Below, piece after piece: positions 14,448 to 21,702 of a stretch of DNA of 25,205 nt. The notes below the pieces were generated by a model. That model was not told where the DNA came from, did not search any database, and was given only the letters and a program-made list of their open reading frames with translations. A program made the position numbers and the translations under genes. Source of the stretch: DASPPF01 sp032906705. GTDB lineage: Archaea > Thermoproteota > Nitrososphaeria > Nitrososphaerales > Gagatemarchaeaceae. Every line of letters starts with the position of its first letter. Positions within the stretch are counted from its first letter, which is position 1. The DNA is taken from the NCBI GenBank assembly GCA_032906705.1, contig JAJTZC010000018.1:1-25205 (forward strand). Direction: 5' to 3'.

Positions 14448-15701
14448 TTGACAAAGACAAACACAAAGAGAAGGCTCTTCCTGAAGCAGGTCGCATCCTC
14501 AGTCGGTGTGATGCCGTCGCTTCTCCCCCTGAGCCTCGGACCGACAGTGATGGAGGCCGCTGATGGTCCCGCTGGCATACTTCAGACAGCCTCGAACAAG
14601 ACGCTCGTCGTGATCCAACTGATGGGCGGCAACGACGGGGTCAACACCGTCGTCCCATACGGGCAGCAGGCATACTATCAGGTGCGGCCAACCTTGGGAC
14701 TGCAGCAGAACGAGATCCTACCAATCGACGGGGATGTAGCCCTGAACGGCAACATGAGCGGCCTCATGAGCCTCTACAAGAACAACAACGTCGCGATCGT
14801 CCAGGGGGTGAGCTACCCCAACCCGAACCGGTCGCACTTCGAGGCCACCGCAATCTGGGAGAGCGCTTACCCGGACACCCCTCTCAGCAACGGCTGGCTC
14901 GGAAGGTACCTGGATGTCGCCCAGAAGGTCGACAGTTCTGTCTCAGCGGTGAATCTGAACAGCCTGCTCCCGCTGACGCTGCAAGGGGTCTCTTCCCAGA
15001 CAACGACCGTGGGAAACCTGAGCGCGTTCAAGCTGAACCCGCTCGCCCCGAAGAGTCCCGCCCCTGATACGACCTTCCAGGAGCTTGACACTGTCCAATG
15101 CGCGGCCTGCTCGGAGTACAACTCCTTGGTCAGCCAGCTAATGCAGCAGGGGCTCGACGCGTTGAGCGCCTCGCAGATAATCCAGGCGGCGGCAAGCAAC
15201 TACAAGGCCAAGGTCACCTATCCCAACAACGACTTCGCAAACAGGCTCAAGCTGGCGGCGGGCATTATCACCTCGAGCCTGAAGCCGAGAATCGTCTACG
15301 TCACCCTCGGGGGCTTCGATACCCACGCCGCGCAGAAGGCGACTCAGAACGCACTGCTCAAAATCCTCTCCGACGGCCTGGCGGCGTTCTACAACGACCT
15401 CTCGGCCCAAGGCAGGGCCAACGACACGCTGATGATGACATTCACGGAGTTCGGGCGCCGGGTGCAGGAGAACGGGAGCAGGGGGACGGACCACGGGACT
15501 GCCGAGCCACAGTTCATCATCGGCGGGAAGATCAGCTCCGGGCTCTACGGGACCTACCCGAGCCTGACTGACCTGAACCAAGGCGACCTGAAGTTCAACA
15601 TCGACTTCAGGCAGGTCTACGCGACGGTTCTCGACGGCTGGCTTGGCATAGACCCGACAACCATCCTCGGTTCTTCCTGGAACAAGCTCGGAGTTGTGTA
15701 G
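14448..15701 (+). CDS. DUF1501 exported protein (sulfatase/alkaline phosphatase-like fold)
   Basis: The 417-aa protein has an N-terminal KRRLFLKQVASSVGV that fits a Tat-type signal. It carries the DUF1501 features: L-V-V-I-Q-L-M-G-G-N-D-G-V-N-T-V-V-P-Y, R-S-H-F-E-A-T-A-I-W-E-S, V-T-L-G-G-F-D-T-H, M-M-T-F-T-E-F-G-R-R-V, and G-T-D-H-G-T. The Asp/His-rich motifs resemble the metal site of the alkaline phosphatase superfamily, but no substrate is known. The TTG start is 11 nt after the DUF1800 stop, and the two are almost certainly co-transcribed and co-exported. The cupredoxin gene follows 37 nt later and may belong to the same transcript. Confidence 0.92.
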   Translation: MTKTNTKRRLFLKQVASSVGVMPSLLPLSLGPTVMEAADGPAGILQTASNKTLVVIQLMGGNDGVNTVVPYGQQAYYQVRPTLGLQQNEILPIDGDVALNGNMSGLMSLYKNNNVAIVQGVSYPNPNRSHFEATAIWESAYPDTPLSNGWLGRYLDVAQKVDSSVSAVNLNSLLPLTLQGVSSQTTTVGNLSAFKLNPLAPKSPAPDTTFQELDTVQCAACSEYNSLVSQLMQQGLDALSASQIIQAAASNYKAKVTYPNNDFANRLKLAAGIITSSLKPRIVYVTLGGFDTHAAQKATQNALLKILSDGLAAFYNDLSAQGRANDTLMMTFTEFGRRVQENGSRGTDHGTAEPQFIIGGKISSGLYGTYPSLTDLNQGDLKFNIDFRQVYATVLDGWLGIDPTTILGSSWNKLGVV

Positions 15702-15738
15702 CGGAGCCCCCCGGGCCCGCATAAGGAGCCGATTGAAC

Positions 15739-16428
15739 ATGGGGGCCGTCAACGCCGTCCGGAGTCACACCGTGATATTGATCGCAGGCGCGATCGTGGT
15801 AGCGGCCCTGGTGGGGACATTATCCTATTCGCCCCTCATCGCAGACAACCTCCGGGACACAGGAAGCACAACCGAAGCGACATCCACGACCTCCGTGACC
15901 ACTTCGACCGCGGCGACCACCCCCGTCGCGACCACGCCTTCCACAACTACGAGCTCTTTGACGACGACATTCGCCACAAAGACGACATCCACGACGACCA
16001 TAACAACGACCTCCACGACGAGCACCTCTACGACAGCGACTTCAATCACCACCACTTCCACAAGGACCACCTCAACGACGACCACTTCCACGACCACAAC
16101 TTCTACCACCACATCGAAATCGACTGGGGGCGGCAGCGTCACCGTGGTCATTCCTTTCGATGCCGGGAACAACGAATCGCTAAACTTCCAACCACAGACA
16201 ACCAAAGTCGTCTTGGGCAATAACAACACGATAGTCTGGGTGAACAACGATCCCCTCCAGCACACCGTGAAGTCGTCATCTGCGCCGGCTGGCGCGCAGG
16301 GCTTCGACTCGGGCATCCTGAACCAAGGGCAATCGTTTACAATCACCCTCACGGCTCCTGGCACCTATCACTACTATTGCACGATACATCCGACCTGGAT
16401 GAAAGGCACCATCCAGGTTATTCCGTAG
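15739..16428 (+). CDS. Membrane-anchored cupredoxin (plastocyanin-like)
   Basis: From ATG 15739 (the same frame extends back to a GTG at 15694, inside the previous gene) the protein is 229 aa. A membrane anchor (about residues 12-33) is followed by a Thr/Ser-rich linker (about 44-130), then a blue-copper domain (about 133-229). Type 1 copper ligands are visible: H175 (Q-H-T-V-K-S), C214, H217 and M221 in Y-Y-C-T-I-H-P-T-W-M. It should carry single electrons at the outer face of the membrane. The linker probably acts as a glycosylated spacer. The preceding AAGGAG at about 15722-15728 is a plausible ribosome site. Partners could be respiratory or multicopper enzymes elsewhere; none is adjacent. 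Confidence 0.92.
   Translation: MGAVNAVRSHTVILIAGAIVVAALVGTLSYSPLIADNLRDTGSTTEATSTTSVTTSTAATTPVATTPSTTTSSLTTTFATKTTSTTTITTTSTTSTSTTATSITTTSTRTTSTTTTSTTTTSTTTSKSTGGGSVTVVIPFDAGNNESLNFQPQTTKVVLGNNNTIVWVNNDPLQHTVKSSSAPAGAQGFDSGILNQGQSFTITLTAPGTYHYYCTIHPTWMKGTIQVIP
15868..16125 (+). repeat. Low-complexity Thr/Ser codon tract
   Basis: Repeated ACG/ACC/ACA/ACT and Ser codons encode the extracellular linker of the cupredoxin. The tract is imperfect at the DNA level (mixed Thr codons), which suggests selection on protein composition more than recent microsatellite expansion. On the opposite strand it creates a spurious Val-rich reading frame. Confidence 0.8.
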
Positions 16429-16527
16429 GTTCGTCAGGCGACACATCTCCCGAAAGGCCTGGGTTGGGCGCGGGACGAATCTCTCGGCATCAGGCAGTTA
16501 AATGACCGCTCACCTGGGGCCTTCGGC

Positions 16528-17016
16528 ATGAGGATAAGCTGGCCGAAGTTCCTGGTCCTGATTGTTATGTCGCTGCTCGGGATCACCGCCTCCAGCATAG
16601 TCTTCTACCTCTACGACACCCTGCGCCAGCAGCTGCCCGTCTGCTACCCCAACCAATCGTTCCTCGGGATATCGCTGAACTGCGAGGCAGTCCTCTCCAG
16701 CCAATACAACTCGATCTACGGCCTCAACCTCGACCTCCTGGCTTCGGCCTACTTCATCGTCAGCCTGGCGCTTGTCTGCCTCGTGGCCTTTGGGAGCGAC
16801 TGGTTCTACGCGAAGGCATTCAGGGTCCTATTCGCGTGGCGGTTCCTTGGCCTGATAATCGTGCCCTACCTGATGGTCGTCGAGTTTCTAATCCTCAGGA
16901 CGATCTGCATCTACTGTACGATGATGCACGTCGCGATACTCGTCGACTTCGGCATAATCACGTACTTCCTCTACTACAAGAAGGACGTCAAGAGCTTCCT
17001 GCGCACGAATAGATAG
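16528..17016 (+). CDS. VKOR family thiol-quinone oxidoreductase
   Basis: The 162-aa membrane protein has four to five helices and the four conserved VKOR cysteines: C39 and C52 in the outside loop (PVCYP and LNCEAV) and the active-site pair C127-I-Y-C130. The stretch CEAVLSSQYNSIYGLNLDLL matches the loop/helix boundary of the family. VKOR passes electrons from secreted thiol oxidases to membrane quinones, driving disulfide formation outside the cell. No DsbA-like partner is fused or adjacent. The ATG at 16528 is 25-30 nt from AGTTAAATGA (about 16496-16505), so it likely has its own leaderless transcript. It sits beside three exported-protein genes that may be clients. Confidence 0.93.
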   Translation: MRISWPKFLVLIVMSLLGITASSIVFYLYDTLRQQLPVCYPNQSFLGISLNCEAVLSSQYNSIYGLNLDLLASAYFIVSLALVCLVAFGSDWFYAKAFRVLFAWRFLGLIIVPYLMVVEFLILRTICIYCTMMHVAILVDFGIITYFLYYKKDVKSFLRTNR

Positions 17017-17064
17017 ACTGCCCGCCCCTCAGCCTGTTCCGGGCGGTGACCCTCTCCGCGCCAG

Positions 17065-17122
17065 CCTCTCTTCTTTCCTCACTCTCACTTTCTCTTTCTT
17101 TTTCTTTTTTCCCTCTCTTCCC
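17065..17122 (+). terminator. Long pyrimidine-rich tract, possible terminator
   Basis: About 58 nt are almost purely C/T, with T5 and T6 runs near 17099-17110, starting about 50 nt after the VKOR stop. Archaeal RNA polymerase terminates at T-rich stretches on the coding strand, so this is a likely 3' end for VKOR. It could also be a simple-sequence expansion. Confidence 0.45.
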
Positions 17123-17236
17123 AAGACCATCCCCTTCTTTGGCTAATGTTGGGTTTCTGCCTTTCGGTTGCATATAGACACGTGACACGATTTCCGCTTC
17201 TGGGAACCGATTGCTGATGCGCCAGAACAGGCACTG

Positions 17237-17329
17237 TGCGGTCGCCGGGATTTGAACCCGGGTTACCAGCTTGGAGGGCTGATGTCCTAGACCAGATTTT
17301 CCTCTATGATAGATCTGGACGACGACCGC
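17237..17329 (-). tRNA. tRNA-Gly (TCC) with a D-loop insertion and C33
   Basis: The minus strand folds with acceptor GCGGTCG/CGACCGC (17323-17329 with 17238-17244), D-stem GTCC/GGAC, anticodon stem TCAGC/GCTGG, T-stem CCGGG/CCCGG with TTCAAAT, discriminator A at 17237, and no encoded CCA. The anticodon loop is CCTCCAA, giving anticodon TCC (Gly) but C at position 33 instead of the near-universal T. The D-loop is 29 nt. Excising 17 nt within 17294-17314 leaves AGATCTGGTCTA, a usual loop with G18-G19. The exact ends are ambiguous because ATCT occurs at both junctions. CCAGAT/ATCTGG can pair across the insert. An intron is the likely explanation, but the bulge-helix-bulge is less clear than in tRNA-Phe. 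Confidence 0.87.
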
Positions 17330-17357
17330 ACGACTTGACGAGCCAGGTTGACTCCTT

Positions 17358-18032
17358 TTAATCGTTGGTTCGCGACAGGTGCCTCTCCAGTTCATAGACG
17401 ACCCGCGCGGCAACTACGTGCGCTTCGAGCGGCTTCGCATGAATCCTCGCCAACTCGTCCATCGCCTCGAGCGCCTTCGGAGAAAAGTTTCCGTGCGCGA
17501 ACCCCCCGATGACAACGCAGGGCTTCCTCGCGGCTCCAATCATCGAGCTCAGCTCATCCATGGTCGTCCGACGCCCCTGCGTCGAGAGTCCAATCACCGA
17601 GTCCGACCCGAGGCCCTTGACGAGCCTTTCGAAGCTGGACCCGTAGACCTTCACAAGGCCCGAGTTTGGCCTCTCGGCGAGTGCCTGCTCGACCAGCCCC
17701 CTGAACCTGAAGTAGCTCTTGGGCACTCTCGTCTTCTCCCGGAACTCCAACACTTCGTCCGGGTACGTATGGACAAAGACCTTCACCATTCCGTCCATGT
17801 AGAGCGGAGTGCCGGTGACGCTCAGGAGTGCCACATGAACGAGGTCTGGCCTCCCGCGCTTCAGCCCGTCCTCCAACTTCAGCATCGCCCTATGGTGGAA
17901 GCTCCTGTCGAGGAGGATTCGCGACGGGTCTGTCTCTCTTCGCCTGGCGTCGCTCAACACTGACTGGTCCTTCCCAAGTTCCTTCGGCACCAATTCGAGT
18001 GCCGACTCGGCGAAGACCAAATTCAGCTTCAA
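17358..18032 (-). CDS. nep1: Nep1/Emg1 SPOUT rRNA methyltransferase
   Basis: The 224-aa protein is a Nep1 homologue, which N1-methylates a pseudouridine in the loop of helix 35 of 16S rRNA and helps 30S assembly. Visible marks are the N-terminal L-V-F-A-E-S-A-L-E-L-V-P, D-R-S-F-H-H-R-A-M, A-L-L-S-V-T-G-T-P-L-Y, V-F-V-H-T, and the C-terminal SAM-binding knot V-V-I-G-G-F-A-H-G-N-F-S. Length fits the archaeal family. The TTG start is about 28 nt from a TTAATT box that also faces the divergent rnp4, so both mRNAs look leaderless. tRNA-Gly lies just downstream on the same strand, 28 nt after the stop. Confidence 0.95.
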   Translation of the reverse strand: MKLNLVFAESALELVPKELGKDQSVLSDARRRETDPSRILLDRSFHHRAMLKLEDGLKRGRPDLVHVALLSVTGTPLYMDGMVKVFVHTYPDEVLEFREKTRVPKSYFRFRGLVEQALAERPNSGLVKVYGSSFERLVKGLGSDSVIGLSTQGRRTTMDELSSMIGAARKPCVVIGGFAHGNFSPKALEAMDELARIHAKPLEAHVVAARVVYELERHLSRTND

Positions 18033-18055
18033 ACAGAATCACGCTCCTCTGGTAC

Positions 18056-18065
18056 GGTTAATTCC
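18056..18065. promoter_or_regulatory. Single TATA element shared by divergent nep1 and rnp4
   Basis: GGTTAATTCC is nearly symmetric and lies midway between the two starts: 27 nt to the GTG of rnp4 (18087) and about 28 nt to the TTG of nep1 (18032). No second AT-rich box exists in the 54-bp gap, so one element probably directs transcription both ways. Confidence 0.55.
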
Positions 18066-18086
18066 TTTGCCCTCCAAGCGGCTCGC

Positions 18087-18398
18087 GTGAAGACGAGGAG
18101 GGACGCCAAGGCCGATGCAGAAAAGGCAGCCCGAGCTCTCCTGGAATCCTCGGTGAAGACATCGAGGGAAGATCTTGCGCTTGCAACGAAGCAGGCCGAC
18201 CTTGCGAGGAAGGTGATGCTGCGGTACAACGTCAGGTTCGACTACTCTCTCAGGAGGTTCGTCTGCCGTGGTTGCAAGAAGCTGATCGTCCCCGGCGTCA
18301 ACGCAAGGGTAAGGCTCGGACACGGGAAGCCAGCCCTCCTGCGCGTCACTTGCATGATGTGCGGCCACACTTCGCGAAAAATCCTGAAAATGGCTTAA
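18087..18398 (+). CDS. rnp4: RNase P protein component 4 (Rpp21)
   Basis: The 103-aa protein is the Rpp21/Rpr2 zinc-ribbon subunit of archaeal RNase P, which matures tRNA 5' ends together with Rpp29. Two long N-terminal helices (about 5-50, with ARKVMLRYNVRFDYSLRRF at the end) precede the zinc site C60-R-G-C63 and C89-M-M-C92. The intervening segment LIVPGVNARVRL and the end HTSRKI are typical. It starts with GTG, about 27 nt from the shared TATA box. The TATA box of the ribosomal cluster (GCTTAAATAG) overlaps its stop codon. Confidence 0.95.
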   Translation: MKTRRDAKADAEKAARALLESSVKTSREDLALATKQADLARKVMLRYNVRFDYSLRRFVCRGCKKLIVPGVNARVRLGHGKPALLRVTCMMCGHTSRKILKMA

Positions 18399-18440
18399 AT
18401 AGACAGAACCGACGGCGGAAATTCCAATTCGTGATATTCA

Positions 18441-18896
18441 ATGGTGAACGTCTATGACGTGCCCTCCGAGAAACTTCTCGATGTCCTAGCAGGCGAGGTG
18501 AAGAGGCTCCCCGGAATGGAGCCCCCTGAGTGGGCCCAGTTCGTGAAGACGGGCTCGCACGCTGAGCGTCCGCCTCACTCGCCAGACTGGTGGTTCGCGA
18601 GAGCCGCGTCTGTAATGAGGAAGCTCTACCTACATGGTCCGCTCGGCGTGGGAGAGCTGGAGCGAGGATACGGGGGCAGTAAGGCCGTCGGATACAACCC
18701 AAAGCACCACAGGGACGCCGGAAGTTCTTCAATCAGGAGGATAATGAAGCAGCTCGAGCAGGCCGGGCTGATAACAAAGGTTCCAAAGAAGGGGCGCGTC
18801 CTGACGCCAAAGGGGACCGCGATGCTCGACAAGCTGAGCCGGGAGCTCTTCGCCGAGCTCACCAAGGAGAACAAGGCGCTCGCGAGGTACGGCTGA
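18441..18896 (+). CDS. rps19e: 30S ribosomal protein S19e
   Basis: The 151-aa protein matches S19e, an archaeal/eukaryotic small-subunit head protein. Marks are VYDVPSEKLLDVLAGEVK, P-P-E-W-A-Q-F-V-K-T-G, D-W-W-F-A-R-A-A-S-V-M-R-K-L-Y, the G-G-S-K-A-V-G-Y-N-P-K-H-H loop, and the winged-helix end Q-L-E-Q-A-G-L-I. It is the first gene of the translation cluster; GCTTAAATAG (about 18394-18403) lies 40 nt upstream. PDCD5 starts 2 nt after the stop. Confidence 0.97.
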   Translation: MVNVYDVPSEKLLDVLAGEVKRLPGMEPPEWAQFVKTGSHAERPPHSPDWWFARAASVMRKLYLHGPLGVGELERGYGGSKAVGYNPKHHRDAGSSSIRRIMKQLEQAGLITKVPKKGRVLTPKGTAMLDKLSRELFAELTKENKALARYG

Positions 18897-18898
18897 TC

Positions 18899-19174
18899 AT
18901 GTCGGAGCAGGGAAGGAAGCCCGACGAGAAGGAGGTAGCCGAGAGGAGGGCGATGAGAGAAGGCGTGCTCAGGATGGCTCTCACCTCAGAGGCGAGGCAG
19001 CGATTAGCGAACGTCAAGATGGTGAAGCCCGAGCTAGCATCGTCGATCGAGGAATACGTCGTCCAAATGGCCACAAGCGGCAAGCTGAAGCGCGCGGTCG
19101 ACGACGAGCAGGTCAAGCAGATGCTGCAGGCCCTCCAGGAGAAGAAGCGGGAGATCAAGATCAGGAGGATATGA
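18899..19174 (+). CDS. PDCD5-type DNA-binding protein
   Basis: The 91-aa protein is mostly helical and matches the PDCD5/TFAR19 family: E-V-A-E-R-R-A-M-R-E, V-L-R-M-A-L-T-S-E-A-R-Q-R-L-A-N-V-K-M-V-K-P, and the basic C-terminal KREIKIRRI. Archaeal members are described as nucleic-acid-binding; the role in the cell is not settled. It is somewhat short at the N-terminus. It sits between rps19e and rpl39e with 1-2 nt gaps, the usual archaeal order, so it is translated as part of the ribosomal operon. Confidence 0.93.
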   Translation: MSEQGRKPDEKEVAERRAMREGVLRMALTSEARQRLANVKMVKPELASSIEEYVVQMATSGKLKRAVDDEQVKQMLQALQEKKREIKIRRI

Positions 19175-19175
19175 C

Positions 19176-19334
19176 ATGGCCAGAGTGAAGGACAAGTCGA
19201 AGAAGAACAGGCTGACGAAGGCGACCAAGCGGGCGAAATCCGTCCCCACCTGGGTCATAGTGAAGACGAACAGGCGCGTCAGAAGCAACCCAAAGAAAAG
19301 GGCGTGGCGGCGCCGCAAGCTGGGCTTCAAGTGA
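19176..19334 (+). CDS. rpl39e: 50S ribosomal protein L39e
   Basis: ATG 19176 to TGA 19334 encodes 52 residues, the normal size. It is extremely basic (MARVKDKSKKNRLTKATKR at the start) with the conserved V-P-T-W-V-I-V-K-T-N and R-S-N-P-K-K-R-A-W-R-R-R-K-L-G-F. L39e lines the peptide exit tunnel. A Shine-Dalgarno AGGAGGAT lies 6-13 nt upstream, inside the end of the PDCD5 gene. Confidence 0.97.
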   Translation: MARVKDKSKKNRLTKATKRAKSVPTWVIVKTNRRVRSNPKKRAWRRRKLGFK

Positions 19335-19340
19335 TAGCCC

Positions 19341-19619
19341 ATGTCTGAAGAGAAGGTCGAGTCGCTCACGAGAGTGTACATGGTTCCCCTGCGGAACGCG
19401 TTCGAGGCCCCTCCCTACCGCAGGGCCAAGGTTGCCATACGGATCATCAAGGAGTTCACAATCAGGCACATGAAGGCGTCGAAGGTGAAGATCAAGGTGG
19501 ATGTGAACGAGCTTATCTGGGCTCGGGGAATTAGGAAGCCGCCTAGGCGCATCAAGCTGGAGATGGAGAGGGACGAGGACGGGCTGGTCTCTGTCCGGCT
19601 CCCCCCCGAATCAGAATAA
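19341..19619 (+). CDS. rpl31e: 50S ribosomal protein L31e
   Basis: The 92-aa protein shows the L31e pattern: T-R-V-Y-M-V-P-L-R-N-A, R-R-A-K-V-A-I-R-I-I-K-E-F, D-V-N-E-L-I-W-A-R-G-I-R-K-P-P-R-R-I. L31e surrounds the exit tunnel, close to the signal recognition particle site. It begins 6 nt after rpl39e, and its TAA stop is directly followed by the GTG of eif6. Confidence 0.97.
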   Translation: MSEEKVESLTRVYMVPLRNAFEAPPYRRAKVAIRIIKEFTIRHMKASKVKIKVDVNELIWARGIRKPPRRIKLEMERDEDGLVSVRLPPESE

Positions 19620-20294
19620 GTGTACCCAATGGGACTCCATCTCGCAGACATCTACCGCAGCCCCAACGTGGGCGTCTTCATGAGGGCGAACGACCGGGTG
19701 CTTCTCGTCCCGAAGGGCCTAGCCTCGACCAAGAGCGAAAGGCTCTCCAACAACCTCGGAGTTACGCCCCTGCCGACCTCGATAGGAGAGTCAAGATTGC
19801 TGGGCCCGCTCGTTGCGCTCAATAACAACGGCGCCCTGGTGTCGCGCCTCGCTGAGGAAAGAGAGATGTCGGAAATCGCCAGGGCGACTGGCATCAACAT
19901 CGCGCGGCTAGAATCGAAGTTCACAGCTGCGGGCAATCTCGTGGCAACCAACGACAAATTCGCCCTCGCCTCCCCGGTGCTCGAGAACAAAGCAATCTCC
20001 CAAATTCGCGACGTTCTCGGGACCGAGGTCGAGCGGATGGCGATCGGCGAATTCTATCAGGTCGGCTCGCTCGTCGTCGCGACCAACAGCGGGGTCGCCG
20101 TCTACCCAGGCCTGGGCGAGTCCGGGGTGGAAAGAATCGGAGAGATGTTCGGCGTGGAAGCGTATCCAACCTCGGTGAACAGGGGAGTGCCCTTCGTCGC
20201 TTCCGGGGTGGTCGCAAACTCGAAGAACGCCGTTGTCGGAAGCCAGACGACCGGACCTGAGCTCGTCTTTATAACGAGGGCGCTGAAGGTTTGA
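19620..20294 (+). CDS. eif6: Translation initiation/anti-association factor aIF6
   Basis: The 224-aa protein has five repeated alpha-beta units of the pentein ring. It starts G-L-H-L-A-D-I-Y-R-S-P-N-V-G-V-F; repeats of the form G-S-L-V-V-A-T-N-S-G-V-A-V-Y-P recur with G-N-L-V-A-T-N-D-K-F and A-S-G-V-V-A-N-S-K-N-A. It binds the 50S subunit and keeps it from joining 30S until maturation is complete. Either GTG 19620 (touching the L31e stop) or ATG 19629 may be the start; alignment favours a start near MGLHLADIYR. In many archaea rpl20e (LX) follows, but here prefoldin alpha comes next after 24 nt. Confidence 0.96.
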   Translation: MYPMGLHLADIYRSPNVGVFMRANDRVLLVPKGLASTKSERLSNNLGVTPLPTSIGESRLLGPLVALNNNGALVSRLAEEREMSEIARATGINIARLESKFTAAGNLVATNDKFALASPVLENKAISQIRDVLGTEVERMAIGEFYQVGSLVVATNSGVAVYPGLGESGVERIGEMFGVEAYPTSVNRGVPFVASGVVANSKNAVVGSQTTGPELVFITRALKV

Positions 20295-20318
20295 GAAATA
20301 ACCGAAGGCCAGACTGTT

Positions 20319-20753
20319 TTGAGTAATGGGGCATCTGACGAAGACAAAGTAAACAACCTCGTCGTCGAGATAAGGGTCCTCGAGAGCACATACAACGAGC
20401 TCTCATCAAGGCAGAATCTACTCGAGCGGGCACTTCTTGAGAACCGTTCGGCCCTTGACGCAATAAAGGGGCTGAGCGGGAAGGGCAAAGGAGAGGTACT
20501 CACCCAGATAGGGGGAGGGGCGATGGTCAGGTCTCCGGCGCCAAGCGTGGACAAGGTCCTCGTCAACATCGGCGCCAGCGTAGTGATCGAGAAGACGCGA
20601 GAAGAGGCGCTCGCTGTCCTCGAGACCCGCGCCAAGGATGTCGAGCACTCAATCGTCTCGATTCTGGGCCAAAGGAACGAGATTGCGGAAAGGCTTCAGG
20701 CCGACCAGCAACTTCTCCAGACGATCGTCTCTCGCGCGAACCAGAAGGGCTAG
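20319..20753 (+). CDS. pfdA: Prefoldin alpha subunit
   Basis: The 144-aa protein has an N-terminal coiled-coil helix (about 8-48), a short beta hairpin region (GEVLTQIGGGAMVRSPAPS and D-K-V-L-V-N-I-G-A-S-V-V-I-E-K), and a C-terminal coiled-coil helix (about 90-140). This is the alpha prefoldin plan with the V-N-I-G-A-S-V signature. Two alpha and four beta subunits form a jellyfish-shaped holder that passes unfolded proteins to the thermosome. It has a TTG start and no strong ribosome site. ftsY begins 2 nt after the stop. Confidence 0.95.
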   Translation: MSNGASDEDKVNNLVVEIRVLESTYNELSSRQNLLERALLENRSALDAIKGLSGKGKGEVLTQIGGGAMVRSPAPSVDKVLVNIGASVVIEKTREEALAVLETRAKDVEHSIVSILGQRNEIAERLQADQQLLQTIVSRANQKG

Positions 20754-20755
20754 CT

Positions 20756-21661
20756 GTGTTCGACAGGCTGAAGCAGGCCTTTTCCTCGGTCACCTCCGTC
20801 GTCCGTGAGAGGAAGCTCTCAGAAGGGGAGCTCGAAGACATCGCGTTCCAGTTCCAGCTCGCACTCATCGAGGCTGACGTCGCGCAGGAGGTGGCGGAGA
20901 AGCTCACGGATCAGGTGAAGAAGGCGCTGACCGGAATCAAGATCGAGCGCGCGGAGGACGCCGCCGGGACGGTAAAGGACGCACTCCTGTCAAATCTCGA
21001 GAAGACCTTCGCCGAGGCCGGCACGGCCGACCTCCTGGCAAACATCAGGGAGAAGAACAAGGGGGGCGAGCCCTACGCGATCCTCTTCCTCGGGATAAAC
21101 GGGACAGGCAAGACGACCACCATCGCGAAGTTCGCGTCCATGCTCAAGAAGAACGGCGTATCAGTGGTCACCGCAGCGGGCGACACTCACAGGCCGGGCG
21201 CGATAGAGCAGCTCACCGAGCACGCAGACAGGATAGCGATGAAGGTGGTCTCTCAGCGCTACGGAGCTGACCCGGCTGCCGTTGGGAGGGACGGCCTGCT
21301 ATACGCGAAGGCCCATCACGTGGACTGCCTGCTCATCGACACCGCAGGTAGGATGCAGACCAACCAGAACCTGATGGAAGAGATGTCCAAGATCCTGAGG
21401 GTGGTGAACCCCGACTTCAAGATATTCGTGGGCGACTCCCTGACGGGAAACGACGCGGTCTCGCAGGCCGAGCTCTTCAGCAAGTACACGGGCTTCGACG
21501 GCGTCATTCTGACGAAGGCAGACGCGGACGTGCGCGGAGGCGCTGCGCTCTCCATCGTCTACTCGACAGGCAAGCCAATTCTTTTTCTTGGGGTGGGTCA
21601 GGAGTACGGCGACCTAATCCCATTCGATTACCGCAAGTTCCTCGCCTCCCTGTTCGATTAG
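20756..21661 (+). CDS. ftsY: Signal recognition particle receptor FtsY
   Basis: The 301-aa SRP GTPase has a helical N domain (about 1-85) and a G domain. G1 is G113-I-N-G-T-G-K119-T-T, then D-T-H-R-P-G-A-I-E-Q-L (G2), D195-T-A-G-R (G3), T253-K-A-D (G4), and G-V-G-Q-E-Y-G-D-L-I at the end. These distinguish FtsY (D-T-H/F-R-x-x-A) from Ffh, and no methionine-rich M domain follows. It docks ribosome-SRP complexes at the membrane. There is almost no acidic A domain, so this is the short archaeal form. It starts with GTG and is the last gene of the translation cluster. Confidence 0.97.
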   Translation: MFDRLKQAFSSVTSVVRERKLSEGELEDIAFQFQLALIEADVAQEVAEKLTDQVKKALTGIKIERAEDAAGTVKDALLSNLEKTFAEAGTADLLANIREKNKGGEPYAILFLGINGTGKTTTIAKFASMLKKNGVSVVTAAGDTHRPGAIEQLTEHADRIAMKVVSQRYGADPAAVGRDGLLYAKAHHVDCLLIDTAGRMQTNQNLMEEMSKILRVVNPDFKIFVGDSLTGNDAVSQAELFSKYTGFDGVILTKADADVRGGAALSIVYSTGKPILFLGVGQEYGDLIPFDYRKFLASLFD

Positions 21662-21702
21662 GATAGCTTAAACGCCCAGCCTCCGCTGCGTGCGGTGCGA
21701 CG

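Noticed and set aside
15825..16364. Val/Glu-rich minus-strand frame opposite the cupredoxin
   Set aside because: The repeated Val codons are just the complement of the Thr-codon linker; the plus-strand frame has the copper ligands and a membrane anchor.
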